This document shows positions 34,601-43,842 of a DNA stretch of 59,107 bases, piece after piece. The DNA is taken from contig JAAYPO010000038.1 of NCBI GenBank assembly GCA_012519745.1, forward strand, positions 1 through 59,107, given 5' to 3'. The translations under genes and the position numbers were made by a program. Source of the DNA: Clostridiaceae bacterium. GTDB lineage: Bacteria > Bacillota > Clostridia > Acetivibrionales > DTU013. Positions within the stretch are counted from its first letter, which is position 1. The number at the start of each line of letters is the position of its first letter. The notes under the pieces were generated by a model. That model made no database searches. It was given only the letters and a program-made list of their open reading frames with translations, and was not told the DNA's origin.

Positions 34601-36676
34601 ATGCTTGATATAGCAGTAAAGGATCTAAATAAGTATTACGGAAGCAACCATGTGATAAGAGGGATCTCATTTGAAATAAAAAGAGGAAGCAAGGTCGGAC
34701 TCACAGGAAGGAACGGGTCGGGCAAATCGACGCTGCTCAAGATAATTGCCGGCCTGGAAGGGTATGAGAGCGGAAATGTCAGCAGGGCATCAGGTACAAG
34801 AGCAGAGATACTTGAGCAGATACCTTCTTTTAAAGAAGGAAGTACTGTCGATGACGTTCTGCATAGCGCTTTTGCCGATATCCATGATATTTTTGATGAG
34901 ATGCGGGGCCTTGAAGCCAGGATGGCTGCATGCGCCGAGGCTATACAGTCCGGTCAGACGTATGAGCGGAGCGAAGAGGCCGGAGGGCAGTGCGTGGATG
35001 CTGATGAGCGGTATGAAGATATAAGTGAGGGGCACGGAGAGGCCGATTGGCGGCTCGGGGCAGCAGATAAGCTATATGAGAAACTGTTATCCCGATACGG
35101 CAGGCTGCAGACGTTATATGAATCAAAGGGCGGTTATGATATCGAGAGCAAAATAGACAGGGTATGCAGCGGAATGAGGATAGATGCGGAAATGCGGGAA
35201 AAGGAGTTTGCTGTTTTGAGCGGCGGTGAGCAGACAAGGGTGAACCTTGCCAGGATACTTTTAATGGATGCTGACATCCTGCTGCTCGATGAGCCGACGA
35301 ACCACCTCGATCTTGGATCGATGCAGTGGGTGGAGGAGTTTCTGGCCGAATTTGCCGGGACAGTCCTTGTGATCTCACATGACAGATGTTTTCTGGACAA
35401 TGTGGTAACTTCGATCATCGAGCTTGATTTCAATGGTGTCAGCTTCTATGAAGGCAATTATAGTTTTTATGCGGAGGAAAGGGTGCGTCGATTCAACCTG
35501 CAAAATGAAAAATATGAACAGCAAACAAGAAAGATAGAGCAGCTTGAAGCGGCAGCAAAAAGGATGCATGAATGGGCCAGGGCCGCGGACAGCGGAGCCT
35601 TGCATAAAAGAGCCTTTGCTATAGAAAAAAGGATAGAGCGGATGGAAAGAGTCGAAAGGCCCGTGACAATGAAAAAAATAACTTCCGGCTTCAGAGAAAA
35701 CGGGCATACAAGTGAAGTTGCAGTCATTTTCAATGATATATACAAAGCTTACGGCAGCAGGACTTCGCTAAAGGGTATCGACCTGATAATCCACAGAAAG
35801 GACAGGATTGCATTGATAGGTGCCAATGGGTGCGGTAAGTCAACACTGATCAAAATACTGACAGGAGAAGAAACGCCGGATCAGGGATATGTGAAAATAG
35901 GCAACAGTGTCAGGCCCGCATATCTGCCGCAGGTCATCGAATTTGAAAACAACACGGCCACTGTGCTGGAAACGGTCAGGTACGAATTGGAGACCAATGA
36001 GGAGAGAGCCAGAAAAATATTGGCCCGGTTCCATTTCAGAGGAAGTGACGTGCTAAAGACGACAGGAAACCTGTCGGGAGGCGAAAAGAGCAGACTGAAG
36101 CTATGTCTGCTAATGCAGCAGGATATAAACCTGCTGATATTGGATGAGCCGACGAACCATCTGGATATACAGTCAAGAGAATGGATCGAGGAGGCATTGT
36201 CCGGATATAGCGGGACTATACTGTTTGTTTCACATGACCGGTATTTCATAAACAAGTTCACGGCCCGTGTCTGGGAACTGAAAAATGGCATCATAACCGA
36301 CTTTGACGGCACTTTTGCCGAATACGTCCAATGGCTGTCTATGACTGCAAGCAGGGAGAAGGATGCTCTGTCCGGCCGAACAGCGGTCAAGGGATCGGAG
36401 ATAAATGCGGATTCACGCTGCAAGGCTTCCCGTGAAGGGAGAAAGCCGGATAGAGACCGCCGCAGCAACGGAGCGCCTGTGATCAAAAGCGCCAGTGAAA
36501 TAAGGGCTTGTGAAGAGAGGATCAGTTCAGCCGAATCGCTGCTGAGCAAGCTGAATCAAGAAATGGAGGCTTCAACAAGTGACTTCGAGAAGCTGAATGA
36601 GCTATTTGTTCAAAAGCAGGAGATAGAGGATGAACTGGAGATGCTGTATAACAAGTGGGGAGAACTGACCTGCTGA
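34601..36676 (+). CDS. ABC-F family ATPase (candidate ribosome-protection protein)
   Basis: 691-aa soluble tandem-ATPase with no membrane domain. NBD1 has Walker A GRNGSGKST (36-44), signature LSGGEQTRVNLAR and Walker B ILLLDEPTNHLDL; a charged insertion of about 80 residues (about 100-185) sits inside NBD1. The interdomain linker is a helical hairpin (about 300-370) that in this family reaches towards the peptidyl-transferase centre. NBD2 has GANGCGKST, LSGGEKSRLKL and LLILDEPTNHLDI. A basic, coiled-coil C-terminal extension (about 590-691) follows. ATG 34601 is preferred because AAAGGAG (34589-34595) overlaps the ATG at 34586. The attenuator-type leader points to induction by ribosome-targeting antibiotics, but a housekeeping ABC-F cannot be excluded. 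Confidence 0.88.
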   Translation: MLDIAVKDLNKYYGSNHVIRGISFEIKRGSKVGLTGRNGSGKSTLLKIIAGLEGYESGNVSRASGTRAEILEQIPSFKEGSTVDDVLHSAFADIHDIFDEMRGLEARMAACAEAIQSGQTYERSEEAGGQCVDADERYEDISEGHGEADWRLGAADKLYEKLLSRYGRLQTLYESKGGYDIESKIDRVCSGMRIDAEMREKEFAVLSGGEQTRVNLARILLMDADILLLDEPTNHLDLGSMQWVEEFLAEFAGTVLVISHDRCFLDNVVTSIIELDFNGVSFYEGNYSFYAEERVRRFNLQNEKYEQQTRKIEQLEAAAKRMHEWARAADSGALHKRAFAIEKRIERMERVERPVTMKKITSGFRENGHTSEVAVIFNDIYKAYGSRTSLKGIDLIIHRKDRIALIGANGCGKSTLIKILTGEETPDQGYVKIGNSVRPAYLPQVIEFENNTATVLETVRYELETNEERARKILARFHFRGSDVLKTTGNLSGGEKSRLKLCLLMQQDINLLILDEPTNHLDIQSREWIEEALSGYSGTILFVSHDRYFINKFTARVWELKNGIITDFDGTFAEYVQWLSMTASREKDALSGRTAVKGSEINADSRCKASREGRKPDRDRRSNGAPVIKSASEIRACEERISSAESLLSKLNQEMEASTSDFEKLNELFVQKQEIEDELEMLYNKWGELTC

Positions 36677-36729
36677 GCTTTTAATGAATGCAGGACCAAC
36701 CAGATCATTACCTTACATTATGGAGCCGG

Positions 36730-36752
36730 CGGGGTGGAATCGCCCCACCCCG
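36730..36752. terminator. GC-rich hairpin between convergent abcF and proS
   Basis: CGGGGTGG (36730-36737) pairs perfectly with CCACCCCG (36745-36752) around a 7-base loop. There is no T tract on either strand, so termination is plausible only by its position between converging genes. Confidence 0.4.
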
Positions 36753-36786
36753 ACCAGCTGATTGTTCCTTAATAAGGTCACATGCT

Positions 36787-38496
36787 TCACTGTGCTGATG
36801 CTGCATTGATTATTTCCCCGACCGCAGCATGGACATCCTCAAGCTTGACGGACATCCGTACTTTCTTGTCCCGGGTGACGATCTCGACTTCGCCTTTTCC
36901 AAGGTTGCGGCTGCTTGCAATGAGCCTGATGGGAACGCCCAACAGATCGGCGTCGGCAAACATGATGCCTGCAGCAGCGTTACGGTCATCAAGCAGCACT
37001 TCATATTTGCTGCCCAGCTCTTCATACAGCCTGAGGCCGGTCTGCCGCACTTCATCATTGGTGCTGTTCAGAACGCAGATATGGATCTGCCAAGGAGACA
37101 CAGACATCGGCCAAATCGGTCCGTAATCATCATGGCTGGCCTCTATTATGCTGGCAAGAAGCCTTCCCACGCCTATGCCATAGCAGCCCATGACGGGATG
37201 CTTTTGCTTTCCGTCGGCGTCAGTGTAGGTCATGTCCATACTCTTTGTGTACTTGGTACCAAGCTGGAATATGTTGCCCACCTCGATGCCGCGGCTCAGC
37301 TTCAGTTTTCCGCCGCACACGGTACAGATATCTCCGTCATTCGCCCTTGACACGTCGACATATCTGTCGGGCTTTATATCTCTTGTCATGCTTATGCCTT
37401 TTACGTGGTGATCGGGCTTGTTGGCGCCGCCGATAAGGCTGTTTTCGCCCTCAAGTGACACATCATACAAAACATCTGCTTTGGCAGAATCAAAGCCGAC
37501 TGCGCCTATAAAACCGAAGCAAAGGTCGATGCTTTCGTAATCTGCATAAGGGAACACCTCTGCTCCGACGATATTTCTCAGCTTTGCCTCATTGACCTGC
37601 AGATCTCCGCGTATAAATACGACCAGAGGCTTCTTGCTGCCTTTGACTGCAAAGACTGCGGCCTTCATCAGTTTGTCGGGGGTAGTGCCAAAGAAGCCTG
37701 CCAATGACTCGATGTCCTTTATATCCGGAGTGTAGACCTCCTCAAGGGGCTGCTCTGCCGATGGCTCATGCCTTACCTGTGAAACAGCGATTTCTGCATT
37801 GGCCTTGTAGTCACATTGCTCACAAATCACTATTGTGTCCTCGCCCGCTTCAGTCAACAGCATGAACTCATGAGAGACCTTTCCGCCCATCATGCCGCTG
37901 TCGGAACCCACCGACACCACCTGCGGGAGTCCGGCTCGTTCAAAGATCCTGTGATATGCCTCCAATGCCCTCTGGTAATACTGTTCCAGATCCTCCTGCG
38001 AGGTGTGGAAGGAATAAGCATCCTTCATCGTGAATTCCCGGACCCGTATCAGGCCGCCCCTGGACCTTGGCTCATCCCTGAACTTGGTCTGGAGCTGATA
38101 TATCATGAAAGGGTATTTGGTCCAGGATCTGGCCTCGCTTCTGGCCAGATGGACTGCCGCCTCTTCATGTGTCATGCCCAGCAGCATGTCATGGCCTGTC
38201 CTGTCCCTGAACCTGACAAGCTCGCTCCCGACGCTGTCATAGCGTCCCGACTCCATCCAGAGCTCTGAGGGGAGGACCACAGGAAACAGGACCTCCTGAC
38301 CGTCGATACTGTCCATTTCCTCCCGTATGATTTTCTCTATCTTGTCTGCGATCCTCTTTGCAGGCAGCAGCATCGAGTAGATACCGTTGGATACCTGCCT
38401 GACATACCCGCCGCGAAGCAGAAATATGTGGCTTGCCAGCGTTGCATCGGCTGGTTTTTCTTTAAACCGGTCACCTAATAGTTTACTTAACAGCAT
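36787..38496 (-). CDS. proS: Prolyl-tRNA synthetase
   Basis: 569-aa class II synthetase of the bacterial type, charging tRNA-Pro with proline. Class II motifs: GIYSMLLPAKRIADKIEKII (near motif 1), QTKFRDEPRSRGGLIRVREF (motif 2) and GCYGIGVGRLLASIIE (motif 3). Between motifs 2 and 3 lies the bacterial INS editing domain (about residues 225-400) that clears Ala-tRNA-Pro, and the C-terminal anticodon-binding domain follows. ATG 38496 gives the usual N-terminus; GTG 38502 is an alternative with slightly closer AAGGA. Monocistronic; no T-box leader is seen upstream. Confidence 0.96.
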   Translation of the reverse strand: MLLSKLLGDRFKEKPADATLASHIFLLRGGYVRQVSNGIYSMLLPAKRIADKIEKIIREEMDSIDGQEVLFPVVLPSELWMESGRYDSVGSELVRFRDRTGHDMLLGMTHEEAAVHLARSEARSWTKYPFMIYQLQTKFRDEPRSRGGLIRVREFTMKDAYSFHTSQEDLEQYYQRALEAYHRIFERAGLPQVVSVGSDSGMMGGKVSHEFMLLTEAGEDTIVICEQCDYKANAEIAVSQVRHEPSAEQPLEEVYTPDIKDIESLAGFFGTTPDKLMKAAVFAVKGSKKPLVVFIRGDLQVNEAKLRNIVGAEVFPYADYESIDLCFGFIGAVGFDSAKADVLYDVSLEGENSLIGGANKPDHHVKGISMTRDIKPDRYVDVSRANDGDICTVCGGKLKLSRGIEVGNIFQLGTKYTKSMDMTYTDADGKQKHPVMGCYGIGVGRLLASIIEASHDDYGPIWPMSVSPWQIHICVLNSTNDEVRQTGLRLYEELGSKYEVLLDDRNAAAGIMFADADLLGVPIRLIASSRNLGKGEVEIVTRDKKVRMSVKLEDVHAAVGEIINAASAQ

Positions 38497-38661
38497 TTTC
38501 ACACTATTCCTTTTCTAGGATTTTCAACAGTTTATCACCGTCAGGAGATATCTGTCAAGGATGGCGCTCCGGCATATAGATACGTGATACAATAGGCAAA
38601 AAAGGGCATGGTTGATAGAAAACTGCATAGGCGATATAAAAGTAGTAAAGGAGGTGTCCAT

Positions 38662-40077
38662 TTACAGCAGCTTTCTTATAGTAAAGTTATCTTCAAGCAG
38701 GACCCAGTTTTCGGGATAGGGGTAACCCAGTGCCCAATAGCTTATACCGCCGAGGTTATACTCTTTTGCGGTATCAAACTTCGCCTGGGCGCTTCGGGCA
38801 TCCTCGAACCACACCTCATGCTGCCGGCCCTGTTCATCCCGGTACCGGTAGAAGGGTGATGCGGCAACCGGATCATACTGTATATTGACACCGTATCTGA
38901 TGGCCCTGTCCCTGGCTTCCTTATTGCTGAAGGTTTCGGCCTCCTGTCCCTGGACGTGGGGAAGCAGCCAATCCCGGGCGTAGATCTGGAAGCCCATGAA
39001 AATCTTATATCGCGGCATGACGGAAACAGCATAGTCGAGTACCCGTCTGATCTCATTCAATGGAGAAATGGCACGCGGCGGACCCAGACGATAGCCCCAC
39101 TCATAGGTCATCAGAACGACAAAATCCAATATCCGGCCATGGGCAGGATAGTCGTGGGCAGTGTACAGCAGACCGGTCTGCCCGGCGCTCACCTTTGGCG
39201 CCAGCGAGCTTGAAACAAAATAGCCCAGCGGATGCAGGCGGTCGACAGTTCTCTGGATGAATCTGTTATAGTTTTGCCTGTCTTCAGGAAGCACATTTTC
39301 AAAATCGACATTCAGTCCCATGTAACCCTTCTGATCTATGATGCGCAGTATATTATCGATCAGCCGTTCTGATACTTCCGTGCTGCTGAGGACAGCGTGA
39401 GCGACGTTTTCTCCAAGTTCGGTCGAAGTAAAATTGTTGATGGACATCATAGGGACTGCTCTTTCAGCATATGCTGCATTTATTGCAGGAAGGTCGTCTA
39501 TTGGCTCCATAGAACCATCTTCTCTGATCCTGTAGGCAAACGGAGAGGCGTATGTCAGATGACGGCCGACACTTCTGACGATAGGGGCTGCCTGCTGTCC
39601 CAGGATGTAGATAAATCCATTGACATCCATGACTCGCCTTTGCTTGATGGGGATGATGAGCTCATTGCCGGGATAGATCAGGTCCGGGTTCGTGATGTTA
39701 TTTACTGTCATCAGCGTCCGGAGTGAAACATTGTATCTTTGAGATATCAGATAAAGTGTTTCTCCCGGCTGTACTCTATGCCGCGGAGCAGGAATATAGA
39801 GCACATCCCCGGGTGAGATCCGGTTGGGGTCTGTGATCTGGTTGCGCCGGATGATCGACTGCAGAGGAACTCTATAGGTTTGAGAAATGCTCCACAGAGA
39901 CTCCCCTGTCCTGACGGTGTGATATGTGTCTTCTGTAGGTATCACAAGAGCCTGGCCGATAACCAGACGATTGGGGTATGTCAAATCGTTTGCATCTATT
40001 ATGCTTCCCGTTGAAACACGATAAAAGTTGGCAATCGTCCACAGCGACTGTCCGGAGCTGACGACATGAATGATCAT
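38662..40077 (-). CDS. sleL: LysM / GH18 spore cortex-lytic enzyme (SleL/YaaH type)
   Basis: 471-aa protein with three N-terminal LysM domains (about residues 1-48, 51-98, 99-145; each opens with HVVSSGQSLW, HTVRTGESLW or HRVQPGETLY) and a GH18 catalytic domain (about 150-471). The GH18 active-site strand reads YMGLNVDFENV, with the conserved DxE ending. SleL/YaaH enzymes are N-acetylglucosaminidases that degrade fragments of spore cortex during germination. No signal peptide, which is normal for this family. GAGGT precedes the start. It is divergent from the ECF sigma gene. Confidence 0.92.
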   Translation of the reverse strand: MIIHVVSSGQSLWTIANFYRVSTGSIIDANDLTYPNRLVIGQALVIPTEDTYHTVRTGESLWSISQTYRVPLQSIIRRNQITDPNRISPGDVLYIPAPRHRVQPGETLYLISQRYNVSLRTLMTVNNITNPDLIYPGNELIIPIKQRRVMDVNGFIYILGQQAAPIVRSVGRHLTYASPFAYRIREDGSMEPIDDLPAINAAYAERAVPMMSINNFTSTELGENVAHAVLSSTEVSERLIDNILRIIDQKGYMGLNVDFENVLPEDRQNYNRFIQRTVDRLHPLGYFVSSSLAPKVSAGQTGLLYTAHDYPAHGRILDFVVLMTYEWGYRLGPPRAISPLNEIRRVLDYAVSVMPRYKIFMGFQIYARDWLLPHVQGQEAETFSNKEARDRAIRYGVNIQYDPVAASPFYRYRDEQGRQHEVWFEDARSAQAKFDTAKEYNLGGISYWALGYPYPENWVLLEDNFTIRKLL

Positions 40078-40287
40078 TGCAACGTACCTCTATTTATTCG
40101 ATACATCCATAATATTCACCGGGACGATGATTTGTTACGAATGACAGGGATATGGCGGGCAGGCCGTAAGTTATGTCATGCCCCTTTTTTGTTTATGTTA
40201 ATCTTTTATACATATTTGCATTTTTGATAAAATAAAATGAACTTTTTGCCTGCACAGACACTCTTATATGTATAAGGGGGGAAGTGG

Positions 40288-40809
40288 ATGGATACAGCGT
40301 CGCTGCTGAAACGGGCCCGGTCAGGCGACAAGGATGCGCTGGTCGCGCTGATCATGGCCAAAAAGGATGAATACTACCGCCTTGCGTACACATACACCGG
40401 AAACAGGGAAGATGCACTTGATTGCCTGCAGGATATGACGGTCAAAGTATTCGATAATATCAGAAAACTCAGGAATGCTGATGCTTTTTACTCCTGGAGC
40501 AAAACGATCCTTGTCAATTTATGCAGGGCATTGCTTAGAAAAAAGGGCAGGGTCATTGTTCTTGATCACATTGTGGAAGAAGCATGCCATGAGGATTATT
40601 CAGCAAGGGAAGAAAGGCAGGATATACTTGATTGTCTTAACCGTCTGAGCAGTATCCATCAGGAGGTCATCAAGCTCAGATATTTTATGGATATGGATTA
40701 TGAAACGATCGCCAGAGTATCCGGTATTCCTGTGGGGACAGTCAAATCAAGGATATCCGGTGGTATGACCAGGCTTAGGGAGTTGTTTGGAGGTGATTAT
40801 CGTGGATAG
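40288..40809 (+). CDS. ECF-type RNA polymerase sigma factor
   Basis: 173-aa protein with sigma region 2 (YYRLAYTYTGNREDALDCLQ and DAFYSWSKTILVNLCRALLR, about residues 30-90) and region 4 (HQEVIKLRYFMDMDYETIAR then PVGTVKSRISGGMTRLRELF, about 115-165), without regions 1 and 3, so of the ECF (group 4) class, near SigV/SigW in size. The stop overlaps the start of the next gene by 8 bases, which is typical of an ECF factor with its regulator. GGGGGAAG precedes ATG 40288. The inducing signal is unknown. Confidence 0.92.
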   Translation: MDTASLLKRARSGDKDALVALIMAKKDEYYRLAYTYTGNREDALDCLQDMTVKVFDNIRKLRNADAFYSWSKTILVNLCRALLRKKGRVIVLDHIVEEACHEDYSAREERQDILDCLNRLSSIHQEVIKLRYFMDMDYETIARVSGIPVGTVKSRISGGMTRLRELFGGDYRG

Positions 40810-42103
40810 GGTCGAGGAGGTTTTAAAGGACAAAAGGGCAGAGATCGAAAAGACAGAAGCGCCTGCTGAAATGGAGCAGCTGCTGAAACAAGCCCTGCAG
40901 GGCAGGAGGAGAAGGATCAGCTTCAGACCTGCAGCTGCAGCTTTGATCGCGGTGCTGATCTTCACATACAATTTTGACGTACTGGCATACTACGGCAAAA
41001 AAATCACCGGTTATGACCACATGACTGTTGGTGCGCTCGGCAGGCTCAATGAAGAGGGAAGAGGCCAGCAGATAGGCAAGTCCTGCTTGTTCAGCAATGG
41101 AGTGGAAGTAACGATAGACGGGATCATGTTTGATGATAATGAGCTTGTTGTTTTTTACAAGGCCCAATACAGTGGCGGAAAGCTGCAGGAGATTTTGGGG
41201 TCGAACCTGCCGCGGCTCCACATCAACGGGATAAAGCCTTTTGGATATCACAGCAGCCAAGGAAAAGGAATATTTATCGATGACCATACCATGACTTATA
41301 TTCAAACTATGGAATCCCCGGGGTTCTATGAGAAATGGCTTAAGCTCGAAATAAGTATGATTATCGACAATAAAACTGAGATACGGTCGGTTAGATTCGT
41401 ACTGGACAGGGCCAATGCGATGGACAGGACAGCAAGACTGGTGCTGAAGGCAGAAGCCGGTCTGGGAGACTATAAGGTCATTTTTGATGAATTTACTGCA
41501 TCGGCAATGAGTTCGCAGCTTAATGGGAGGATCATCCCACAGACCGATGAAGCCCGGAAGGCTTTCATGCCTGAAACGGCAGAAAGAGGTATAGGAATAC
41601 CTCATTTGGAGTTCGACATAGTTACGGATGTTGGTGAAGTGACTCAGTTTTCCGGAGGGATGAGCATCTCGGGCGGCCATATAACGTTTACCGAACAGGG
41701 CGATGCTTTGCCGGAGGGTTTCAGGACACTGCAGATTCGCAATATAAGGATGGATTCACTGAAGCTTATAGACAAGGCAGTCGATCTGAGCATGGACAGG
41801 GATGGCATACCTGTCGCAGAAGATCTGACTATAAATAGGGTCTATCGGGATGGTACAGACTTGTGTCTGGCGATCTCCAGCAGGGGCATACCTGAAATAG
41901 GCCTCTTTAGCGGAGAAGAGCAACTGGAACAGGTCAATTATGATGAATTTGAGCTGGAACAGGAAAGCGCACAACCTGTGGAAAGAGTGTTCAGGTTCAG
42001 GCAAAACGAAGAAACAGCAGATGATGCCGGACTTGAGCTGAAAATAAAATATATACGTTATACCATGATCACAGCCGACACGATCGATATACCAGTAGAA
42101 TGA
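40802..42103 (+). CDS. DUF4179-type membrane protein, putative anti-sigma factor
   Basis: 433-aa protein. A cytoplasmic N-terminus of about 42 residues (acidic and basic helix), one transmembrane helix (about residues 44-60) and a large extracytoplasmic beta-rich domain (about 65-433). This shape and position, coupled to an ECF sigma gene, match DUF4179 proteins, which are taken to be anti-sigma factors. GTG 40802 has GGAGGT (40789-40794) 7 bases upstream; a TTG at 40787 lies inside that ribosome site. No zinc-binding ZAS motif (HxxxCxxC) is seen at the N-terminus. Confidence 0.82.
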   Translation: MDRVEEVLKDKRAEIEKTEAPAEMEQLLKQALQGRRRRISFRPAAAALIAVLIFTYNFDVLAYYGKKITGYDHMTVGALGRLNEEGRGQQIGKSCLFSNGVEVTIDGIMFDDNELVVFYKAQYSGGKLQEILGSNLPRLHINGIKPFGYHSSQGKGIFIDDHTMTYIQTMESPGFYEKWLKLEISMIIDNKTEIRSVRFVLDRANAMDRTARLVLKAEAGLGDYKVIFDEFTASAMSSQLNGRIIPQTDEARKAFMPETAERGIGIPHLEFDIVTDVGEVTQFSGGMSISGGHITFTEQGDALPEGFRTLQIRNIRMDSLKLIDKAVDLSMDRDGIPVAEDLTINRVYRDGTDLCLAISSRGIPEIGLFSGEEQLEQVNYDEFELEQESAQPVERVFRFRQNEETADDAGLELKIKYIRYTMITADTIDIPVE

Positions 42104-42230
42104 AAAATGCGTTATAACGAGGCGATAGATGTCACCTGCTTCGTGAGTATATTTATCGCCTCGTTGAAACGCTCAGAGGTTAGAAAATTTTTATACAATC
42201 GAAAAATTTTCTTTGAAAAATGCGTTATAA
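42101..42230. repeat. 17-bp direct repeat enclosing two perfect dyads
   Basis: TGAAAAATGCGTTATAA occurs at 42101-42117 and again at 42214-42230. Between them are two perfect inverted repeats: AACGAGGCGATA (42116-42127) with TATCGCCTCGTT (42154-42165), and GAAAATTTTT (42183-42192) with AAAAATTTTC (42202-42211). The left repeat copy starts on the stop codon of the DUF4179 gene. The first dyad may act as a terminator but lacks a T tract. Confidence 0.75.
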
Positions 42231-42248
42231 TGTAAAAGGGTGGTTGAA

Positions 42249-42614
42249 TTGGCTGAACTCAAGAAAACCTTCATTGAGAGACGAAAAGGACCTGATGCCG
42301 TAGTCAAGGCTGTATGGTGGACTACCGGCATTAGCTGGCTGCTGTTCATTACAGCGGCAGTATTTTTCGAGACAGCGATGCCGGAAACCGAGACTTTTTT
42401 CGACCGTCAATTTAACGTATCGATAAGGGATTACTGGAATGAGAATGTACTTCAGTATGTGTTTTTTATTTTAGTATTGAATCTGGCTGTTTGCATCATT
42501 GGTTTCATATTCAATATGGCAAGGCATAAAAGGAAAACCGATAAAATAAGCAAATCCATATTGATCCTTGGGAGTATGGCATTTGCAGGAATACTGTGGT
42601 ACCTGTTCAGGTGA
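42249..42614 (+). CDS. Small three-helix membrane protein, unknown
   Basis: Predicted 121-aa protein with hydrophobic helices near residues 22-42, 68-90 and 103-120 and a basic N-terminus. The start is taken as TTG 42249, 8 bases after AAAGGG (42235-42240); GTG 42240 lies on the ribosome site. I do not recognise the family. It follows the ECF/DUF4179 pair after an unusual repeat-filled spacer and precedes the FG-GAP-like gene, so it belongs to the envelope gene run. Confidence 0.7.
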   Translation: MAELKKTFIERRKGPDAVVKAVWWTTGISWLLFITAAVFFETAMPETETFFDRQFNVSIRDYWNENVLQYVFFILVLNLAVCIIGFIFNMARHKRKTDKISKSILILGSMAFAGILWYLFR

Positions 42615-42750
42615 ATACACAGCAGGAATCAGAGGGCTGCAGTAAAATCATGCAGTCTTTTTCCATTTATATGGAACATTTTGCTATACAAAGCTATCTA
42701 ACATATAAAAGTACTTAAAGTAAGATCATCCACAGAGAAGGAATAATGGT

Positions 42751-43764
42751 ATGACGGTAAAGGCTGTAAAAAACCATAGTTTTGTGATATTATTGACGGC
42801 AGCTTTACTGCTTGCAGCAGGTCTGATTGTTTTTATTCTAAGCAGCAGCAGTCTTGGGAACAGCGACATGGGATCGAAAGTTGACATAACCGGTAGTACG
42901 GAAGCCTGCAATACTGCAGAAGATGCGGATGAACCGGATGAATCGGATAAACCGGAAAGTCAGGAAAGAGATCTGACTGCAGCAAAGGTAAACGATACGA
43001 CTGCTGGCGTGAGGTATATCCAGGTCGCCGGGAAGCAATGCATTATAGATTTTGATGAGAGCTTTGCCGGCATTTTCATTGAGAATGGCAGTGATATTTA
43101 TAGATACGATGTTGGTGAGGGAACTGTGATAGTAAGCGATTGTATTGCTGACATCGATGGGGATGGGGCTGATGAGATACTGCTCATAACGGGAGATGCC
43201 GGTCAGGAGTATGGTTCTGATTTTTGGATACTGAGGCTTGAAATGACAGGTGGGGAAGTAAGCGTCAGTGATACGGACAGGATCAGCCTCAAGGCTTTCA
43301 ATCCCTGGAAGGTTCAGACCTGCGATGTGGACGGAGACGGTATGCCGGAAGTGTCCTTCGGCGTTTACAAGACATCCAGGTTCCACCCTGTAATGGCCAA
43401 ACGGCCCTTCATTTATGACCTGCATGAAAACGGCATTTCTCCCAAATGGCGCGGATCAAGGCTTTCAAGGCCCTTTGATGATTACATTTTTTCGGATATA
43501 AACTCCGATGGCGCTGATGAGATCGTATCGATAGAGCATCTGGCCGATGGAAGAAAGGCTGTCAATTCCTATGCGTGGAAAGGCTTTGGCTTTGAAGGTA
43601 TTGGCGAAAGCTGTGCCTATGATGACATCCTCAGCATCAGGGAGAGTGAGTCAGAGGGTGAAAGTGTGCAAGCTATAGAAGCCTGTGTGATGGTTGACGG
43701 ACAAGAGAAGTGGATCAAGCTGATCCATGACAATGATGTTTTATTGGTTGCAGAGGATCGATGA
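42751..43764 (+). CDS. Secreted or anchored FG-GAP/VCBS-like repeat protein
   Basis: 337-aa protein with an N-terminal hydrophobic signal/anchor (about residues 9-31), an acidic linker (about 50-75), and a beta-propeller-like domain in which calcium-binding-type loops recur: DIDGDGADEI, DVDGDGMPEV and DINSDGADEI (about 132-141, 191-200 and 249-258). Such DxDxDG loops are typical of FG-GAP/VCBS repeats in surface proteins. GAAGGAA precedes ATG 42751. It is the first of two exported proteins with the same start MTVK, before the DUF3160 lipoprotein. Confidence 0.75.
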   Translation: MTVKAVKNHSFVILLTAALLLAAGLIVFILSSSSLGNSDMGSKVDITGSTEACNTAEDADEPDESDKPESQERDLTAAKVNDTTAGVRYIQVAGKQCIIDFDESFAGIFIENGSDIYRYDVGEGTVIVSDCIADIDGDGADEILLITGDAGQEYGSDFWILRLEMTGGEVSVSDTDRISLKAFNPWKVQTCDVDGDGMPEVSFGVYKTSRFHPVMAKRPFIYDLHENGISPKWRGSRLSRPFDDYIFSDINSDGADEIVSIEHLADGRKAVNSYAWKGFGFEGIGESCAYDDILSIRESESEGESVQAIEACVMVDGQEKWIKLIHDNDVLLVAEDR

Positions 43765-43842
43765 GGGAGTGAGTTGGGTGCAAACTGCATTTGGCATGAG
43801 TGTGCCCGAGATGATAATTCTAGGAAAGAGAGTGGAGTGTAA

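Noticed and set aside
40140-40200. GGGCA...TGCCC inverted pair upstream of the ECF sigma gene as terminator
   Set aside because: Only five paired bases with a long loop, and no gene on the + strand ends there.
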